NCBI GenBank assembly: GCA_020832865.1
Contig: JAJHRJ010000032.1
Location: 1 to 5,728 of the forward strand
From: Desulfurococcaceae archaeon
GTDB lineage: Archaea; Thermoproteota; Thermoprotei_A; Sulfolobales; Desulfurococcaceae
DNA length: 5,728 nucleotides
Reading direction: 5' to 3'
Part shown: positions 1 to 4,780 of the stretch, one piece after another
Numbering within the stretch: position 1 is the first letter of the stretch
Layout: each line of letters begins with the position of its first letter
Notes under the pieces: model-generated
What the model was told of the DNA's origin: nothing
Databases searched by the model: none
Seen by the model: the letters and a program-made list of their open reading frames with translations, nothing else
Translations under genes and position numbers: made by a program

Positions 1-720
1 AAACCCTATGATCCATTAACAGTATTTGTTGAGACTATTGACAAGTTAAGTAATAGTAGTGTAGTAGTATCTTGTAGTATTAGTGACCCGGGAAGACGCG
101 TAAACGAGTCTTTTCCCTCAGGGAGAAATATCACTATACCAGCTATTCCAGACATTGATAGTGCAGTTTTCACAGTGATTTGTGGTGGTAGAGAGTATGA
201 GGCTGTATCTGCTACTGTTAGGTCTAAGCTTATAGAACCCTACTTGAAGATTAAGCTCAGGTACTATGGTAGTGGATTATTAGAGATCTCAGGCTACGAT
301 AAGTATACTGGCGAAGCGTGGAGTGGACTAATACGCGTAGAGTACTTAAACTTAAATATAACTGTTACTGGAGAGAATAGCACACTAATAACACTACCAC
401 TAGGTAGTACACGGCTCCGCGTAAGCCTAGTTAAGAACAACATAACATACTACATTGAAGAGTTCACAGTAGTCTACTACGAAGACGTGTTCATGGTTCC
501 AGCGGGAGAGGAGGTAATAGTGGCTGATAGAGTTAAAGTAGACGTCTACACACTAACAGAGACTATTACAAGGCCATTTCCAGTTTATCATGAAATACGA
601 GTAGTAGATCCACTAGTAGTAGCAGCCACAGCGGCCTTCACAGCTGGAGCTGTCTACGCAATACTAATGCTACTCGGTAAACTACCGAGATTTCCGAGAT
701 TTAAGAGAGAGAAGGCGTAA
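1..720 (+). CDS. Surface-exposed, C-terminally membrane-anchored protein (5' end outside window)
   Basis: The frame is open from base 1 to a TAA at 718-720 (239 residues visible), so the true start lies upstream; an ATG-like start near 175 is not needed. The chain is rich in alternating hydrophobic/polar segments typical of beta-sandwich (Ig-like) domains. It has about six N-X-S/T sequons, at visible residues 18, 35, 43, 119, 126 and 147, as expected for an archaeal N-glycosylated exterior protein. One hydrophobic helix spans about residues 204-226 and is followed by a basic tail (KLPRFPRFKREKA), giving an outside ectodomain and a cytoplasmic C-terminus. No enzymatic motif is visible. It could be an S-layer-associated, adhesin-like or transglutaminase-cluster protein; the missing N-terminus prevents a choice. 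The membrane-anchored surface topology is fairly secure, the function unknown. Confidence 0.85.
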   Translation, partial: KPYDPLTVFVETIDKLSNSSVVVSCSISDPGRRVNESFPSGRNITIPAIPDIDSAVFTVICGGREYEAVSATVRSKLIEPYLKIKLRYYGSGLLEISGYDKYTGEAWSGLIRVEYLNLNITVTGENSTLITLPLGSTRLRVSLVKNNITYYIEEFTVVYYEDVFMVPAGEEVIVADRVKVDVYTLTETITRPFPVYHEIRVVDPLVVAATAAFTAGAVYAILMLLGKLPRFPRFKREKA

Positions 721-728
721 TCTTTTCT
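721..728 (+). terminator. Short U-rich tract after the surface-protein stop
   Basis: TCTTTTCT follows the stop codon at 718-720 directly. Archaeal terminators are often simple T-tracts without a hairpin, so this is a plausible but weak terminator for the upstream gene. Confidence 0.3.
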
Positions 729-744
729 AATAATGATCAAATAG

Positions 745-755
745 GCTTTTTAACC
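745..755 (+). promoter_or_regulatory. Candidate TATA box (GCTTTTTAACC)
   Basis: A T/A-rich octamer in a locally GC-richer context predicts transcription starting near 775-780. It would drive whatever is transcribed from the 779-1127 stretch, including the structured region. A GAGGTG at 765-770 sits before a GTG at 779. However, if this TATA box is used, that SD-like motif would lie upstream of the transcript start. Confidence 0.35.
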
Positions 756-920
756 GCGTGTAGAGAGGTGTTTTACTAGTGTACTCTGCAATTAGTCTTC
801 ACAATGCTCTCAGTGTAACTGTTTTTATAATATCCCCTATAGAGTGTAGTGGGGCAGTTTCATTATTCATTGTGAATTGTGGTATTTGTATTTGTTGGTG
901 TTGTTTTCTCTTAGAGCTGT

Positions 921-931
921 GGATATATAAG
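921..931 (+). promoter_or_regulatory. Candidate TATA box (GGATATATAAG)
   Basis: This close match to the archaeal TATA consensus predicts a transcript start around 945-955. That is just upstream of the run of hairpins at 973-1062, so it is a natural promoter for a small RNA or a long leader of the gene at 1128. Confidence 0.4.
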
Positions 932-944
932 CTCCTCATGTTTC

Positions 945-1075
945 ATAACTACATGTGTGGCGGAGCTCTCGAGGGGTGTGTGCCGTTCACCCCAATGCCC
1001 AGTGAACTCACTCTAGAGGTAGCTGTGCTACCAGTGAAGGAGTGGGCGAGGAGAAAGTCTCCAGGTGCGACGAAT
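945..1075 (+). ncRNA. Candidate structured RNA with a kink-turn hairpin
   Basis: Three hairpins sit nearly end to end. The first is GGGGTG 973-978 with CACCCC 988-993. The second is CACTC 1009-1013 with GAGTG 1040-1044, enclosing GGTAG 1018-1022 with CTACC 1028-1032. The third is GGAGA 1050-1054 with TCTCC 1058-1062. In the second, the internal loop reads as a kink-turn: a three-base bulge AGT (1033-1035), tandem sheared pairs G1036-A1017 and A1037-G1016, then A1038/A1015 and G1039-T1014 leading into the lower stem. GCC 997-999 can also pair with GGC 1045-1047. Kink-turns are the binding site of archaeal L7Ae, found in C/D and H/ACA guide RNAs and some mRNA leaders. I recognise no named RNA family. 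The ends are approximate, set from the TATA box at 921 and the last hairpin. Confidence 0.4.
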
Positions 1076-1078
1076 AAA

Positions 1079-1089
1079 CATAAATTAAT
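1079..1089 (+). promoter_or_regulatory. Candidate TATA box for the caspase-like gene
   Basis: ACATAAATTAA lies about 40 bases before the ATG at 1128, predicting a start near 1108 and a leader of about 20 bases that includes GGGAG (1114-1118) as a possible SD. If used, the hairpin region upstream would be a separate transcript. Confidence 0.35.
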
Positions 1090-1127
1090 GAGAATGAGCA
1101 TCTAGAGACAAACGGGAGAACTGGTCT

Positions 1128-1760
1128 ATGCGTAGATTTTTGAAGTGGATTATAGCTCTAACTCCACTTATACTCTACGTCTGTGTAGTTATAGTTGACT
1201 ACGCTTCTCTACAGTTCTACACTTGGAGGAGGAGTTGTGAAGTAGAGGTTTTCGATGTCTATGGGTATGCTCGAGGTGTAGTAGAGGAGTGTTACTATGA
1301 TAAACTAGAGCTCAGAGACTACATACACCTCGGTGAGACAGATGCTAGAGTAATAATTATAGCTACACACTACTTTACGTCGCCGAGTGGAGAGGTGGGT
1401 TTAGGTACATCGGAGAAAATAGAGTTCTATTACCCACTAATACACCCAGTGAGATCTTTCATTGTGGTTAGAGGCGTAGTAGTGCCTGGTAGTGTGTATG
1501 CTGCTGCTCCTCCACGAGTACTCTCAATGTCTAACTTAACAGGCAAGACTATAGTTCTACTCACGTGTAAACTACCGAGAATTGAGGAGGTTACTGAGGC
1601 TCTAGTTAAGAGTGGTGCAGAGCTCGTAGTAGTCTCAAATACACCTAGTCTAAGACCTGAGGAGTTGAGGACTCTACTAGACTTTGTAATTAAGAACACA
1701 GATAACCCGAGTAGGCTCTGTGAGTTGAATTTATTTACGTGTTATGGTGTCTCGAGTTGA
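1128..1760 (+). CDS. Membrane-anchored protein with caspase-like (clan CD-type) His/Cys pattern
   Basis: The product is 210 aa. A basic N-terminus (MRRFLK) and one hydrophobic helix at about residues 7-25 anchor an extracytoplasmic alpha/beta domain. A hydrophobic strand ends in IIIATH (His81), and a second strand, after the NLTGK turn, ends in IVLLTC (Cys147). A helix (about 152-162), a third strand (GAELVVVSNTP, about 163-173) and a final helix (177-189) follow. This strand-His, about 65 residues, strand-Cys, helix, strand order is that of caspase/CHAT/gingipain-like folds; no database comparison was possible. The part before His81 is short for that fold, so it may be minimal or degenerate. 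A GATase-like (DUF4350-type) domain is an alternative. Cys37/Cys55 and Cys198/Cys205 could form disulfides outside the cell. The ATG at 1128 has GGGAG nine bases upstream. The next gene overlaps by 4 bases, so the two are co-transcribed. Confidence 0.85.
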   Translation: MRRFLKWIIALTPLILYVCVVIVDYASLQFYTWRRSCEVEVFDVYGYARGVVEECYYDKLELRDYIHLGETDARVIIIATHYFTSPSGEVGLGTSEKIEFYYPLIHPVRSFIVVRGVVVPGSVYAAAPPRVLSMSNLTGKTIVLLTCKLPRIEEVTEALVKSGAELVVVSNTPSLRPEELRTLLDFVIKNTDNPSRLCELNLFTCYGVSS

Positions 1761-2146
1761 TATATAAGCGGGTGATCTCTCTACTAGCTAGGATTCTACT
1801 AGAGGTTTTACCTGGGCTAGTTTTACTATTACTCACAGTTCTACTAGTCTACGAGAGGAGGGCAGAGATTGCCGCTTTACCACTACTAGCAATACTACTC
1901 TCATTTTTATCAGCTTCACTCGTAGCTAAGAAGAGTCTGCCTAGAACACTACGTAAACTCTACTCTTGGAGATACTATGATATACTATCACCACTACTCC
2001 TAGCTCTACCACTAGTACTCCTACTACACTCAGGGTACGAATACTACACTGTGTGGCTCTACAACACAGTATTAAAACTAGTAGTCTCATTTACATGTGG
2101 ATTAGCACTATTCTTCACAATGTACCCAGCACTGAGAAGACTATGA
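1757..2146 (+). CDS. Four-helix integral membrane protein, unknown function
   Basis: The product is 129 aa from the TTG at 1757, which overlaps the upstream TGA (TTGA). This start is preferred over GTG at 1739 because GGTG at 1746-1749 sits seven bases before it. Hydrophobic helices lie at about residues 12-32, 37-57, 75-92 and 104-124. Basic residues flank them (KR 4-5, ERR 33-35, KK 58-59, RRL at the C-terminus). Leucine is very abundant and CTA is the favoured codon. No catalytic or ligand motif is seen and I do not recognise the family. Tight translational coupling to the caspase-like protein suggests that the two products work as a membrane complex, or that they derive from one split protein carrying a C-terminal membrane domain. 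Confidence 0.82.
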   Translation: MIYKRVISLLARILLEVLPGLVLLLLTVLLVYERRAEIAALPLLAILLSFLSASLVAKKSLPRTLRKLYSWRYYDILSPLLLALPLVLLLHSGYEYYTVWLYNTVLKLVVSFTCGLALFFTMYPALRRL

Positions 2147-2182
2147 GAAAAACACGGAGAAAAGAAGAATAGAAAAATTCCA
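2143..2182 (-). terminator. Pyrimidine-rich tract downstream of the tautomerase gene
   Basis: Read on the minus strand, bases 2182 to 2143 contain several T runs (ATTTTTC, TTCTTTTC, GTTTTTC) beginning about 20 bases after the stop of the minus-strand gene. This fits an archaeal U-tract terminator. The plus-strand gene ending at 2146 has only purine-rich sequence here and no clear terminator of its own. Confidence 0.45.
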
Positions 2183-2201
2183 CGAGGACTCAGCACGATA
2201 A

Positions 2202-2405
2202 CTAGGAAGACCTAATCTCCCTGAACTTCTCACTTGCTAATTCTCCACCTAGCGCCCAGTTTTCTCTGGGTGTTTCATGTATTATTACTTCAACAGCGTG
2301 TGCGGGTGTGCCAAGGTCTTCGAAGACTCTTGTGATATTCTTAACTATCCTTGCTTTAGTTTCCTTAGACAAACCACTCCACATGTACACGTGCACTATG
2401 GGCAT
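2202..2405 (-). CDS. 4-oxalocrotonate tautomerase family protein, active-site arginines replaced
   Basis: The product is 67 aa, the usual size of a 4-OT monomer, which assembles as a hexamer in the cytoplasm. After removal of Met the N-terminus is Pro1 (PIVHVYMWSG), the family's catalytic base. The beta-alpha-beta layout and the GGELAS segment near the C-terminus are typical. By recalled alignment with bacterial XylH-type 4-OT, Arg11 corresponds to Leu11 and Arg39 to a Glu (V-E-V), while Phe50 corresponds to Trp. Those arginines bind the dicarboxylate substrate, so true 4-oxalocrotonate isomerisation is doubtful; another keto-enol or promiscuous Pro1 reaction is possible. The start is fixed by ATG-Pro and by GGTG seven bases upstream. 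It is a single gene with its own promoter, convergent with the membrane-protein gene, and no aromatic meta-cleavage gene is nearby. Confidence 0.93.
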   Translation of the reverse strand: MPIVHVYMWSGLSKETKARIVKNITRVFEDLGTPAHAVEVIIHETPRENWALGGELASEKFREIRSS

Positions 2406-2439
2406 AGTTAAACACCCAGTGGTATTCTAGGTGGTTTAC

Positions 2440-2447
2440 ATTAAAAA
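2440..2447 (-). promoter_or_regulatory. TATA box of the tautomerase gene
   Basis: TTTTTAAT on the minus strand lies about 35 bases before the ATG at 2405, predicting a leader of about 10-15 bases that just includes the GGTG motif. The same T-run lies downstream of the stop of the next minus-strand gene (2483) and could also terminate it. Confidence 0.5.
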
Positions 2448-2482
2448 CTAACTAGTGTAGTACTCTGAGATCACGTCTACGT

Positions 2483-2674
2483 TTAGTAGCCGGTCTCCTT
2501 AATTACGTGTACGGAGAGTAATACTACTACAGCTGCAAGTATAATTATGACTAGTATTTTTAGTGGAGATGTAGAGGTGAGGGCGTCAACGATGAGTATA
2601 ATGATAGCTAGTAATACTAGTACTAGGAGTAAGAGGTCTCTCTTATTAACCTCTAATCTTAAATGCTTAGACAT
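2483..2674 (-). CDS. Small two-helix membrane protein
   Basis: The product is 63 aa. A short basic N-terminus (MSKHLRLEVNKRD) is followed by a very hydrophobic helix at about residues 14-30, a short polar turn (DALTSTSPLK, 30-39), a second helix at about 40-56 and a polar end (VIKETGY). The ATG is preceded by GGTG (GGTGAATAATG) and there is a TATA box about 45 bases upstream, so the gene is likely real despite its size. There is no prepilin-type cleavage motif, cysteine or charged residue within the helices. I do not recognise a family. The plus-strand open frame over the same bases (2547-2777) has no SD and is taken as a shadow. Confidence 0.7.
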   Translation of the reverse strand: MSKHLRLEVNKRDLLLLVLVLLAIIILIVDALTSTSPLKILVIIILAAVVVLLSVHVIKETGY

Positions 2675-2716
2675 TATTCACCAGGCCTTTACATGGTGGA
2701 TTGCTCCATTCAAGTG

Positions 2717-2727
2717 GTTAAATAGCG
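2717..2727 (-). promoter_or_regulatory. TATA box of the two-helix protein gene
   Basis: On the minus strand this reads GCTATTTAACC, about 45 bases before the ATG at 2674. It predicts transcription from about 2692 and a leader of about 20 bases containing the GGTG motif. Confidence 0.45.
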
Positions 2728-2787
2728 TCCTAGAATTAACGTGGGATTTTAATATATATGTTACTTTTAAACTTTAACAGGATAAGT

Positions 2788-2799
2788 AGATATATAAAC
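2788..2799 (+). promoter_or_regulatory. Distal TATA box (AGATATATAAAC)
   Basis: This is the best TATA match in the intergenic stretch. It predicts transcription from about 2822, which gives the gene at 2890 a leader of about 70 bases. That leader would contain a tiny open frame at 2851-2871 (MDQFVF then stop). Confidence 0.45.
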
Positions 2800-2842
2800 C
2801 CCGAGTTGCATTCACAGATAACGTTGAGTGCCTGTTTAAAGT

Positions 2843-2852
2843 GCTTAAAAAT
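2843..2852 (+). promoter_or_regulatory. Proximal TATA-like box (GCTTAAAAAT)
   Basis: It lies about 45 bases before the ATG at 2890, predicting a start near 2872 and a short leader with GGTG at 2881-2884. It competes with, or adds to, the stronger box at 2788. Confidence 0.35.
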
Positions 2853-2889
2853 GGATCAATTTGTATTTTAAACATAGGCGGGTGCTTTA

Positions 2890-3204
2890 ATGTCGAGTAT
2901 TCAGGCGCTTAGGAGAACTGCTCGTGAGATTTGTAGAAAATATGGCACTCTCTGCTTCACGGATATGGATCCCGACGACCTCGTTCTCTTTGGGTTTACT
3001 TGGGTTGAGAGCTTTTACGATGTAGATCCAGTTGAGTGTGCTAAGGACTTAAAGTGCATAGAGACTATTTTTGAAATGCACAGCACTGTGTTTAAATTAG
3101 CACGAGAAGGCATGTACACTATTAATAACGACAGAGAACTACTCGAAAACGCTGTTAAGAAACTACTTAAATTAAGTAGATTTTTTCCCGCACACACCAC
3201 GTAG
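2890..3204 (+). CDS. Small soluble protein of unknown function
   Basis: The product is 104 aa, starting at an ATG with GGTG five bases upstream (GGTGCTTTAATG), which makes the gene credible. It appears mostly helical: a basic amphipathic helix at about 4-18, an acidic loop (TDMDPDD, 24-30), then helices at about 47-73 and 82-97, with a short basic C-terminus. Four cysteines (15, 22, 50, 56) form two spaced pairs; they could bind a metal or form disulfides, but the spacing is not a standard zinc ribbon. There is no membrane segment or signal peptide. It precedes the secretion ATPase in the same direction with a 151-base gap containing separate promoter elements, so it is probably not in that operon. 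I do not recognise the family. Confidence 0.75.
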   Translation: MSSIQALRRTAREICRKYGTLCFTDMDPDDLVLFGFTWVESFYDVDPVECAKDLKCIETIFEMHSTVFKLAREGMYTINNDRELLENAVKKLLKLSRFFPAHTT

Positions 3205-3247
3205 AGTAAGAAAAACACATATTCTCAACTAGGATCCTATATCTCAA

Positions 3248-3265
3248 ACTCTCCTAATTGAGAGT
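3248..3265 (+). terminator. Small hairpin between the unknown gene and the ATPase gene
   Basis: ACTCTC (3248-3253) and GAGAGT (3260-3265) form a perfect six-base inverted repeat with a six-base loop, about 45 bases after the stop at 3204. Only a weak T-run follows (ATTTT at 3274-3279), so terminator function is uncertain. Confidence 0.25.
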
Positions 3266-3298
3266 CTTCACAGTATTTTAACTCTAGTTAGTGTGAAG
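3266..3298 (+). repeat. Inverted repeat around a TATA-like core, possible operator
   Basis: CTTCACA (3266-3272) and TGTGAAG (3292-3298) are perfect seven-base half-sites, 19 bases apart. They flank the TATA-like TATTTTAA (3275-3282). The placement, upstream of the pilus ATPase gene, suggests a binding site for a dimeric regulator. Confidence 0.35.
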
Positions 3299-3306
3299 TG
3301 ATATAA

Positions 3307-3319
3307 GTGATTTTAAATG
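3307..3319 (+). promoter_or_regulatory. TATA box of the secretion ATPase gene
   Basis: GTGATTTTAAATG contains TTTTAAAT about 42 bases before the ATG at 3356. It predicts transcription from about 3340 and a leader of about 15 bases carrying the GGTG SD at 3348-3351. A second A/T box, TATTTTAA at 3321-3328, is probably too close to the start codon. Confidence 0.45.
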
Positions 3320-3355
3320 GTATTTTAACTTGGATCTGGCTTGTAGTGGTGTTTA

Positions 3356-4780
3356 ATGTCTCTTGAACTTAAACCCACAGTGAGGTTTCTACAGTTACCC
3401 AGGGAGGTTGAGTGTATTGACAAGTACGAGGTTGAGGGGCTTTACGGTGTCTGTGTAACACCTAGTAAAGAGTACATTATTTACGATAAAGTGCTCACAG
3501 AGCGAGATCTCAGCGATCTCGAGAAGAGTGTGCAGGAGTTGCTGCGTAGTGTTATTACCCGTGGTGAGAGAGAAGTATCAGGTGTTATTGAGAGAGCAGA
3601 TGTAGCAGTAAAGCACATACTGCAGAGGCAGTTTTTTGGTTATGGTGTTGTTGAGCCACTAATACTAGACGACAATATCATAGACATACACGTGCTCTCA
3701 GGTAGGCCTATTAGAGTGACACACAGGAGACACGGTGAGCTAGATACTAGAATAGTCTTATCAGAGGAGGAGTTAAAAGAACTTGTCCTCAGATTGTCAA
3801 CACTAGCGGGGAAAGTGATCTCTGAGGCTACACCACTAGCTAGTTTTATTGAGCCACGATATGAAACAAGAGTCTCAGTAGTATACTACTCAGATGTGAC
3901 ACTGAGACGTGGATTAACAGTTGATATTAGAAAACAACCTAAGAAGCCGTGGAGTATAATAAAACTACTCGACGCTAAGACGCTCTCACCTGATGAAGTC
4001 GCTTTCTTATGGCTTGCAGTGAAGTACAAGATCCCAGTAATGATAGTCGGAGAGATGATGAGCGGTAAAACAACAGTAGCTACAGCAATATTAAACCTTA
4101 CACCACCTAAATCTAAGATAATAACTATTGAAGACGCACCCGAGATAAGGCTGTGTACCCCATATTGGACTAGGACAACTACGAGAGAGTCTCCTGAGAA
4201 CCCAGTAACTGTTTTCAGCTTACTGAGAGTAGCTCTAAGACTCTCAGTAGACTACGTTGTTGTAGGTGAAGTGAGAGGTGAAGAGGCGCGTGACTGGGCT
4301 CAGGCAATACTACTGGGACACGGGGCTGTCACGACTTTTCACGCTGATTCACCACAGTCTGCGCTACTAAGGCTTACAACTCCACCAATATCTGTTAATC
4401 CACAGGCTCTGAGAATGCTAAATGTCTTTGTGAAGATGATTCCTATAAGGAGAGAGGCGAGCTTAGAGAGGAGGGCTGAGATATACGTTTACGACGAGGA
4501 GAAGTTGACGCCACTCTACACATACGACCCAGCTAGAGACGAGATAAAACTAAATCCCAGTATTAGTAGTCCAATTAAGAGCTTCTCTTTCTTTAAGAGA
4601 GCGAGCTTAGCACACGGGATCTCTCTAGACGACCTCGAGAGGGAGTTTGAGTGTATGAGGAAGATTATAGTTGAAGTGCACAGTGAAGCTAAAAAGATAG
4701 ATCCGAAACTAGAAGAGCCAGATATATGTATGCTCTCAGAGATACTCTATAAGAGACTACGCGAGGCTGGTTTCTATTAA
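3356..4780 (+). CDS. Type II/IV secretion system ATPase (VirB11/TadA/GspE superfamily)
   Basis: The product is 474 aa. It is the cytoplasmic hexameric motor that powers assembly of archaeal type IV pilus-like filaments. The N-terminal domain includes the family segment GYGVVEPLILDD at about 95-106. Walker A is GEMMSGKT (232-239; Lys238), the Asp box is TIEDAPEI (257-264), Walker B is DYVVVGEVRG (299-308; catalytic Glu305), and the His box is GHGAVTTFHA (321-330). All key residues are present, so it should be active. The Walker A interior EMM replaces the more usual PTG or the like. No C-terminal zinc-binding tetracysteine is seen. The ATG has GGTG four bases upstream. It is followed, overlapping, by its T2SSF membrane partner. 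Which subtype it is (Tad-like, UV- or adhesive pilus, archaellum FlaI) cannot be told without pilin genes; absence of archaellum accessory genes argues against FlaI. Confidence 0.96.
   Translation: MSLELKPTVRFLQLPREVECIDKYEVEGLYGVCVTPSKEYIIYDKVLTERDLSDLEKSVQELLRSVITRGEREVSGVIERADVAVKHILQRQFFGYGVVEPLILDDNIIDIHVLSGRPIRVTHRRHGELDTRIVLSEEELKELVLRLSTLAGKVISEATPLASFIEPRYETRVSVVYYSDVTLRRGLTVDIRKQPKKPWSIIKLLDAKTLSPDEVAFLWLAVKYKIPVMIVGEMMSGKTTVATAILNLTPPKSKIITIEDAPEIRLCTPYWTRTTTRESPENPVTVFSLLRVALRLSVDYVVVGEVRGEEARDWAQAILLGHGAVTTFHADSPQSALLRLTTPPISVNPQALRMLNVFVKMIPIRREASLERRAEIYVYDEEKLTPLYTYDPARDEIKLNPSISSPIKSFSFFKRASLAHGISLDDLEREFECMRKIIVEVHSEAKKIDPKLEEPDICMLSEILYKRLREAGFY

Larger units (their letters stand above)
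721..1127. other. 407-base stretch without a convincing protein gene
   Basis: A GTG-started reading frame (779-1105, 108 codons, SD-like GAGGTG 8 bases upstream) exists on the plus strand. Its product is odd: a cysteine/tryptophan cluster (NCGICICWCC) in the middle, then a low-complexity basic tail with no family resemblance. The last third of that frame coincides with closely packed perfect inverted repeats, which fits an RNA gene or leader better than a protein. Two TATA-like boxes (745-755 and 921-931) and a third at 1079-1089 indicate transcription to the right. A small protein cannot be excluded but I do not call one. Confidence 0.5.

Noticed and set aside
973..1047. tRNA or SRP RNA
   Set aside because: There is no GTTCRANTC T-loop with a cloverleaf and no SRP helix 8 core; hairpin lengths do not fit either.
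1045..1075. Resemblance of GAGGAGAAAGTCTCC to the conserved GAGGAAAGTCC segment of RNase P RNA
   Set aside because: The segment forms its own simple hairpin, and the other universal RNase P RNA element (ACAGAAA region) is absent downstream.
779..1105. 108-codon GTG-started reading frame with an SD-like GAGGTG
   Set aside because: The composition is unlike a folded protein (Cys/Trp cluster, basic low-complexity tail), it resembles no family, and its last third coincides with tandem perfect hairpins. Kept only as a possibility in the 721-1127 entry.
1430..1699. Minus-strand reading frame within the caspase-like gene
   Set aside because: It is a shadow of the plus-strand gene, with no ribosome binding motif and no recognisable product.
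2255..2275. Hairpin CCCAG/CTGGG followed by TGTTTC as terminator of the plus-strand operon
   Set aside because: It lies within the tautomerase coding sequence on the other strand and is explained by codons there; the tail is not a real T-run.
2547..2777. Plus-strand reading frame opposite the two-helix protein
   Set aside because: It has no SD or family resemblance; the minus-strand frame has GGTG, a TATA box and clear membrane helices.
3015..3218. Minus-strand reading frame opposite the small four-cysteine protein
   Set aside because: The plus-strand frame has the GGTG motif and promoter; the minus frame is serine/leucine-rich antisense with neither.
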